In this document: in pieces, positions 57,965 to 64,000 of the stretch
Layout: each line of letters starts with the position of its first letter
Numbering within the stretch: the stretch's first letter is position 1
Assembly (NCBI RefSeq): GCF_000208745.1
Contig: NC_030850.1
Location: 496,001 to 560,000, forward strand
Source of the DNA: Theobroma cacao
Taxonomy: Eukaryota > Streptophyta > Magnoliopsida > Malvales > Malvaceae
Length of the DNA stretch: 64,000 nt
Direction: 5' to 3'
Translations under genes and position numbers: made by a program
The notes under the pieces: generated by a model
The model's database searches: none
What the model saw: only the letters and a program-made list of their open reading frames with translations
What the model was told of the DNA's origin: nothing

Positions 57965-60900
57965 TCAACTCCAGAGATACGAGCTCATTTCTTTGACATA
58001 GCTTGGTTCACTTTCCTTCTCATCTTTGGCTGCCTCGGCAGTTTCGCAATATGTCACAAGGTCAGCATACATTTTTACAGAAGCCTTTGAAAACTCAGCC
58101 AAGGACCCAAAAACTGAATAAAATCCAGTTTGAAATCCTTTCACTGTTATCTGCTGTGTCTCTTCCATGCTAGCATGGTGTTTTACCTTCTCAGCATCTA
58201 TTCTTTTCCTGAACATATCCAACAGATTTTTTCTTTCTGCCAAATACTCAATCCGATTCCGCACATCTATTTCTAATTCCTGCTCAGAGAGTTTTGAACC
58301 AAGAATCCTGCTCTCTGTTCTCTGGAATGCTAAGACCTTCCTCTCAAGTTCTTTGGCAAGTCCATCGACCTTCCTCTTCTGTTTTTGCTCCTCACCTTGT
58401 TGAACCCAAAGTGCCCGGATATCCTTTCCAAAGCTTTTCAATGCACAAATTACAGCCTCATTTGGCAACTTATCCAAGCTAGCTAACCATTTATGACAGG
58501 TTGCCAGCAATGGTGGTCCATTAACTCCTACTGCTGGGCCTGAGGACCTATTCTTTGAGCAGAATTCAACTTCAGGGGCAATGAACTTGGAAAGCCATCC
58601 ACTGAGAGCTTCAATGTATGCCTTTTGTGCAGACAAATATGCTAAAAAGCAGGAACGCCAATTATGAAGTTCTGCCTCAAGCTGAAGAGTGGCAAGACGG
58701 TGAGAGTCACTGCGAAGCTTTCCATAAGCAGGACAGTTGAAAGACGCAACTTCAAACATGATTCGGTTTTGGTTTTCATGTGATTCCAACATTATCTTCC
58801 AGTTCCCCATTAGGCTGCAGAGGAGAAGAAATGAAGATTATCACACTGATAAATCTGATACATGTGAACAATTTTTTGTCATTTACTTTCATACCCATGT
58901 AGCAGCTCAATAAGTTGTGGCTGCAACTCTTCATCTCTCAGTTTTTCAATTCTTTCAGAGATTGTTTCCGCACTTCGTATTGCTACCAATATTCTGCTAT
59001 GCAAGTCTTTTACTTCTGCTCTAGTTTTGTCCCCAGCATAGAGGCGATTTTGTTTAGCATTACGTTTTCTCATTTGAGAACATTTTTGCTCATAAGTTTT
59101 CCTGGTCTGGTCTGCAGCCTGAGCATGTGAAGTATAAGATGTTAGGGAGCTATAGCAAATGTTTACAAAAACTTGAACTTCGAATGTACTCAAGTACTCA
59201 AAAACTGATTTTAATTAATGCAAATTCAACATCTCATATCATATATATAATTAAACATGGAAGCAAACTTGCTAGACTCATTATGTCAGAGGCATTTACT
59301 GGTTGTCTAACTGACTATCCGCATGAACACTGAGAACATTCTTGTGTAAATCAAGCAGTTTATATCATTTGTTATATGAAATAGTTTCTACCAGCTGACC
59401 AGTTCAACTACCAGCATGCACATTGCTAGATGCTAAAAGCCAGAAGACTCAGAATTATCACAAAGAGGAGCGACACGCGCAAGTTATTGAATGGCGTCAA
59501 CTGTCCATTGTAAATAATGTAAGACGATAGAAGTGGTTCATGTGAAAAAGTAAGATGAAAGGAAACATTCAAAAAATGTGTCTGTGAGAGAGATGGTTTC
59601 CATATTTGGCTAGCAATCGAATTATGTTTATAGTACCTTCACCTCCTCGTAAAGTTTCTTTTCCCAAGCATACAACCTTCCTAGGGTCAGTGAATGGCTT
59701 CCAGATTCCATTCCTCCATAATCATCAAACAAATCAGTCTTCAATTCTGCCCATGTAGAAGAATTTCTGGAACTAGATGAAAGGAGGCTTTTACAGGATG
59801 AAGATCGGGACAATGGAGACCGGCTCCAAGAAATTGACCGAATTAGTTTATTCGAGCTCTCTGCACCCAGAAAGCAAGTTAAACAATTACACAAACTAAT
59901 GTAAAGCAAAAAATTTATATGCACAGACCGTGGAGCAGGTAACATTATTCAAAAGAAATGGAAGAGAGCTCTTTGATTTCATATTCCTAATACAGAGGTC
60001 TTCTAGGTAATAGCATGGACATATCAATCAACCTCTCCTGTTATATGAAAAAAATTACCAATTCTTACTCTAAGACTGTATGGAACAGCAACAAATTATA
60101 GCCTCAAACAACAGCATGAACCCTTTTAGCATTCAATTTGCAAGCAGAGGATACAAAAACACCTAAATATTTCTAAGAACATCACAGGGAAACTAGCAGC
60201 ATATTCAAGAAACAGAAAATGACATAGAGTGAAAACAAAGTTTAAGGGAAAGAGACAAGATAAACCCACCTTTGAGTTCCTCCAAACCAGATTGCAGCTG
60301 AACTCTATTGGCCTCTAACATTCTACAGACATCCAAACCAGAATCATAAGCTCTAAGGAAATGGTCTGCAATATCCTTCAACGCTTCCAACAACTCCCTC
60401 TCATTTGTGGGTGTATTAATCATTCTGAAACTATTTTTGTCCCCCTGGCTTACTTTTGCATCATGATCATCCCCATTTCTCACATCTGTATTCTGACTCT
60501 CCTCATCACCACCATCAGCAATTTTCACGTTCTCATCCTTTCTCTCACTCACAACTCTCTCTCCATCCTCTTCCAGGTCAGGAATTCCCTCTTTCTCTCT
60601 CACCACTCTCAGTTCCTCATCAGAACTGTCAGTAAAGCTACTCACCACCTCTGTTCTCATTCCATCAAAAGGGTTGAAGAAATCCCACGCAAACGCCTTT
60701 TCTGGTGATGGCATTGCCGGTGGAGCCTCTTCACCATAAAAGTGCTCGCAAACTACCTCATCTTCTTCCTCTTTACTCCCTCGCTCGTCTTCTGAGGATT
60801 CAAGACAACCCTCTTCATCTTCTTGAGTTCTTGGAACTTCTTCTTTTCCTTGATCTTGACTTCCCCTCTTCACAAAAACTGTAGATTGAGAGGATTGACA

Positions 60901-61209
60901 ACGAATTGTTTCATGGGTGGGCTCAGTTGGCCTTTGTTTAAGGAACATTGGATTGGTGACAGGGGTCTCACCAGCCTCATAAGTAGAAGCAGTGGGGAAA
61001 GTGATGAGGAAAGGAGAAGAAGGGGAGGAATGCCTTGCAACAAATAACCTTATGGCAGCTGCAACCGCATAAAGAGACTGGTTATACTTACTTTGAGCAT
61101 CTGCAAGGGCATATCTACGCTCCACAGCCAATTTCAGGAGGCGTTTTCTTTCTTTACACAGTGACACAACACTGTCTTCCTCCTCTTTCTTTGAAGTAGC
61201 ACACCCCAT
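57965..61209 (-). CDS. DUF630/DUF632 protein, NRG2-like
   Basis: Four exons: 60270-61209, 59637-59860, 58895-59118, 57965-58814. They total 2238 nt, or 745 residues. It starts MGCATSK, a good N-myristoylation and palmitoylation signal (Gly2, Cys3). The DUF630 domain follows at about residues 1-60 ('KERKRLLKLAVERRYALADA'). A long acidic, disordered Glu/Asp/Ser stretch fills about 105-270. DUF632 is the helical C-terminal half, with 'RLYAWEKKLYEEVKAADQTR' and 'QLEAELHNWRSCFLAYLSAQ'. Members of this family, once annotated as bZIP-like, include Arabidopsis NRG2 in nitrate signalling and rice and maize proteins affecting leaf rolling or development. The lipid anchor predicts plasma membrane association. 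Which family member this is cannot be told from sequence alone. Confidence 0.9.
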
Positions 61210-64000
61210 TTCTTTCTCTGCTTCACTCTGCTGAATCCAAAGATGGGTTTTTGCTTATTTTGAAGTTGGCTTCTTAATTAGACCATATAATACACTCTTT
61301 TTAGCAGGAAAAACAAAAGTGGTTTTAGCTCTTAAGTAAAAGACAAAGGTTTTGGTTGTGGCAGAAAGGTTGTGTTGGAAAAGTTGTAGAGAATCACATC
61401 AGGCAATTGACAAAAAAAAAAAAAACTAAAAAATCAAACTTGAGCTATGCAGTATGCTCACTGTCCTGTCCGATAATGGAGGTGTTTTGTCCGAAAAAAA
61501 TAAAAGGGTGATGACTAGATGAGTCTGTCAGAGGATGAGACAAAGTGACAAACAGTTTCTGATATATTCTTTAAAACCATTGCCTGTTCAACTCATCATG
61601 AACTTGCATTTGCAACAATAATAAATGAAGATGGCCTTCTTTGGTGTACATTTCCTGCAAATGGCTCTATTACAAGGCAGCAAGTTTCCTTACTTTTCCT
61701 TCCATTGCTATCATATAAAAAGATTTTATGGACATGGCAGAGATCTTTTTTAAGACATATGCTGGAAACCTCAACAAGGAGTCAAAGCCTAACCTCAAAA
61801 CACTTTGGTAGGAGAGAAGGAAGAGCAGTAGCAAGCACTGTTTCTTGCCTTGCTAGCATTGCTTGCTGTGTGCAAGCACTTGGTGAAAGAAATCAAGTCC
61901 ACGCTCTGCAGAGAGCCGTGACCATCACTGTCGAATTCACGGTGAACAAGTGTCTTGAACAGGGAAAGTGAGTGACACGAGTCGGGTGGCTAATGGGGCC
62001 AAAGTGGGCTAAGGGCTTAAATGATAATACAATAATAGCGTTATTAACTGAACTGAACAAGATATTTGGCGGGGACTTCACTTTAGTTTCCCTGGGAACT
62101 CCAAGTCATGATTGCTGTTTTTACCACTTTGTAACGTTAAAATTTCACCAATCTGGCTCTTCTGACCGTCGGATCAGATTCTTGACGAGACCACAGCCGT
62201 TGATTTAATGATGGTGATATTCAAACTAACTTCTTGTCACGTTCAGGTCACATATATGATGAATATGTTTATTTATTATACTTATTTATACGGTATAATG
62301 ATATACACAAACCATTAAACTTAATTAAATAAATATGTCAAATTAATCATTTTATACTAGTTATAATATAATTAATTAAACAAATTAAATATGTTATATA
62401 CAAGTTAAACATATTTAACTTAATTAAAGTATGAAATTATTGTGTTTAAAATACGAAATAGATAATTTTGAGTTCGAATTTCATTAATTGAATGTTACTC
62501 TGTTTTTATATTGAAAAAGAAAGACTATAGGAGAGTGACAGTGGAAAATCCAAATGCTGACATGAGATATCATGGTACAAAATTATATAAAAAGCGTTCC
62601 AAAAAGGATATTCTTTTACTGTCTTCTTATCGTTAACAGAGTACAGTAAGAAGTGGACAAGGATTTGGTCTGCCTCAATTATATAATATTGTTAAACTGC
62701 AAAAAACCCTTACTACTCACGAGAAGGAACAATCCCAGAAATTATTATTTGCATGTTGCTTTTCCAAAAGAATGATCTAATCTTTTCATACTCTTCCATT
62801 ATTACTCGTTTAAGTCGACCATGGATTGGAATGGTTTCTTGATTGAAAATGGAAAATATAGTACATAAATGATTAAATGATCACATGCCTATACATTCAC
62901 ATGTATGTAACTTTTCTGCTTGACTTAAGGAGGATATGTTGAAATTAAACAAAAAAATTTGTCGGCAAAGGGTCAAGTCTTTGGTTAAATTTTGGTTTAG
63001 AAAAATGGGTTCTTTTTCTGCTTTACCTTTTGCAAAGGATTAATTAGTTTTGGGTTTGGGTGGAATTAGCATTAGTAGCAGAGGAATTGACTAAAATGCT
63101 CTGTTTTCTGTCTTTAGGCGGGAACTGTGAGGCGGACAGGGGGAGGTGAAGGGAAGTGAAGTTGGCTACTGTAGGCATAGAGAATTGTGCCAGTGAAAAG
63201 TGATAAGAGAAAGGACAGCATAGAGGAGGGAAGTGGGGTCTGTCGTGGGCCGGTGTGAATATGCAGTAGCAGGAGAGAACAAAGCTAGCCAAGTGGCCAA
63301 GCCACTCTCTGTCTCTGTCTCTCTCTCTCTCTCATGTGTTCAAATTCCCCTCGGCAATCTCTCCCAGATGCAACTATTGCTTGCTGTCATCTTACTTGTT
63401 GAAAAGCTAGTGGCATCAGAAACAGATGGTCCACATAATTAAAACCCTACCTAAACTGCACAGCTAAAGTAAGTCTTAAAGTACTGATTTTTAATGATTC
63501 TGGAGCCTTTTTCTCCAGTGTTTCAGAGTTCAGAGTTAGGTATAACACAAACACACAAGGTACTAAGTAATAGGTTTTTTTTTTCAATTAGATGTTTCTT
63601 TGATTGAATGGGTTTTGCTGGATTTTGCTGAGAAAGTGAGGGTTGATTAGGAAAATCGTTTCTGCCATCCTTATTCCCTGAACTTTTCTTGCTTCCGTCA
63701 CCGTGTTATGCTCTGAACTTGTGATCTAACAGAGCAGCAGTTTCTATCTCCTTCACGTTTGGTCAATGTCCTAGTGTTTTTGGCTTTTGAATTATTTCAT
63801 GGCCATTGATTAAGTTTGTCACAAGCAAATTTGAAAGGACCAGGACCATTTTCCTTGGTTCACCCACCTCAATCATTCTCCCCTCTTATCCGAGCCCTGA
63901 ATCTAAGGCTTGAACTCAACTGAGGCTCTGGTTTGGCAGTCATAAATGGGACTGGATCAAGTGCTGGTCCAATGCTTAAATGATTTGGCCATAAAGGGCA
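61210..64000. other. Terminal 2.8-kb region with no gene recognised
   Basis: The first few hundred bases are the NRG2-like promoter and leader. The remainder has only short ORFs without domains, for example 61705-61971 (+) and 63044-63292 (-). A CT-rich microsatellite lies at 63305-63333. The sequence from about 63500 to 64000 may be upstream or 5' UTR of a gene beyond the window. Confidence 0.45.
63305..63333. repeat. (CT)n-rich microsatellite
   Basis: CTCTCTGTCTCTGTCTCTCT-type tract ending in a pure CT run. Such tracts are common in plant 5' leaders and promoters. Confidence 0.8.

Noticed and set aside
63044..63292. 82-codon minus-strand ORF near the right edge
   Set aside because: Low-complexity Ser/Pro/His composition, no domain and no splice partner.
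1..64000. CRISPR arrays, viral or bacterial-type gene clusters
   Set aside because: None seen. The repeats found are microsatellites, tandem duplications and transposon fragments of a eukaryotic nuclear genome.

Overview
This is a gene-dense stretch of a flowering-plant nuclear genome, almost certainly a eudicot. The coding genes have many short introns with GT-AG ends (three are GC-AG), the spacers and introns are AT-rich, and the proteins read as plant-specific versions of known families: a DUF151 nuclease, the chloroplast ankyrin protein AKRP, phospholipase D delta, Pol II largest subunit with a plant-type CTD, cytosolic-type aconitase and a DUF630/DUF632 protein. The sequence alone does not give the species. 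A rosid, perhaps Malvaceae, is only a guess.

Layout, left to right. A bifunctional-nuclease (BBD) gene (-, 156-2510), AKRP (-, 3109-5754), a TRA2-like SR splicing factor (-, 6298-8583) and phospholipase D delta (-, 9370-14942) run in tandem. Next comes a 2.4 kb spacer with a tandem duplication, a truncated LINE insertion and a degenerate copy of the following gene. A syringolide-induced 14-1-1-like gene (-, 17345-17974) and RNA polymerase II subunit 1 (-, 18970-26932) follow. The strand then changes: a small zinc-ribbon protein (+, 28282-28662), an unrecognised conserved-looking protein (+, 30001-31204) and a prolyl 4-hydroxylase (+, 33606-35588). Aconitase (-, 37324-42998) is convergent with the hydroxylase. 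An 8 kb AT-rich, gene-poor stretch holding a MITE-like element precedes a RING-H2 gene of the NEP1-interacting type (+, 50986-52646), a membrane-anchored receptor-like kinase lacking an ectodomain (+, 55556-57539) and an NRG2-like DUF630/DUF632 gene (-, 57965-61209). The last 2.8 kb shows no gene.

The genes are mainly housekeeping or signalling genes with separate jobs; nothing suggests a functional cluster. The order SR factor, PLD delta, NRPB1, P4H, ACO1, NIP1-type RING matches, from memory, Arabidopsis At4g35785 to At4g35840, so the block looks like conserved microsynteny.

I found no CRISPR, viral, bacterial-type or convincingly novel system. The most notable signals are fine structure: one ankyrin repeat per 99-bp exon in AKRP, three GC-AG introns, start codons cut off by the first intron in two genes, a LINE 3' end with a perfect 17-bp target duplication, a MITE-like element, two local tandem duplications and a decayed paralog. 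All exon models were built by hand from open frames, splice consensus and remembered family sequences; every total coding length is a multiple of three.
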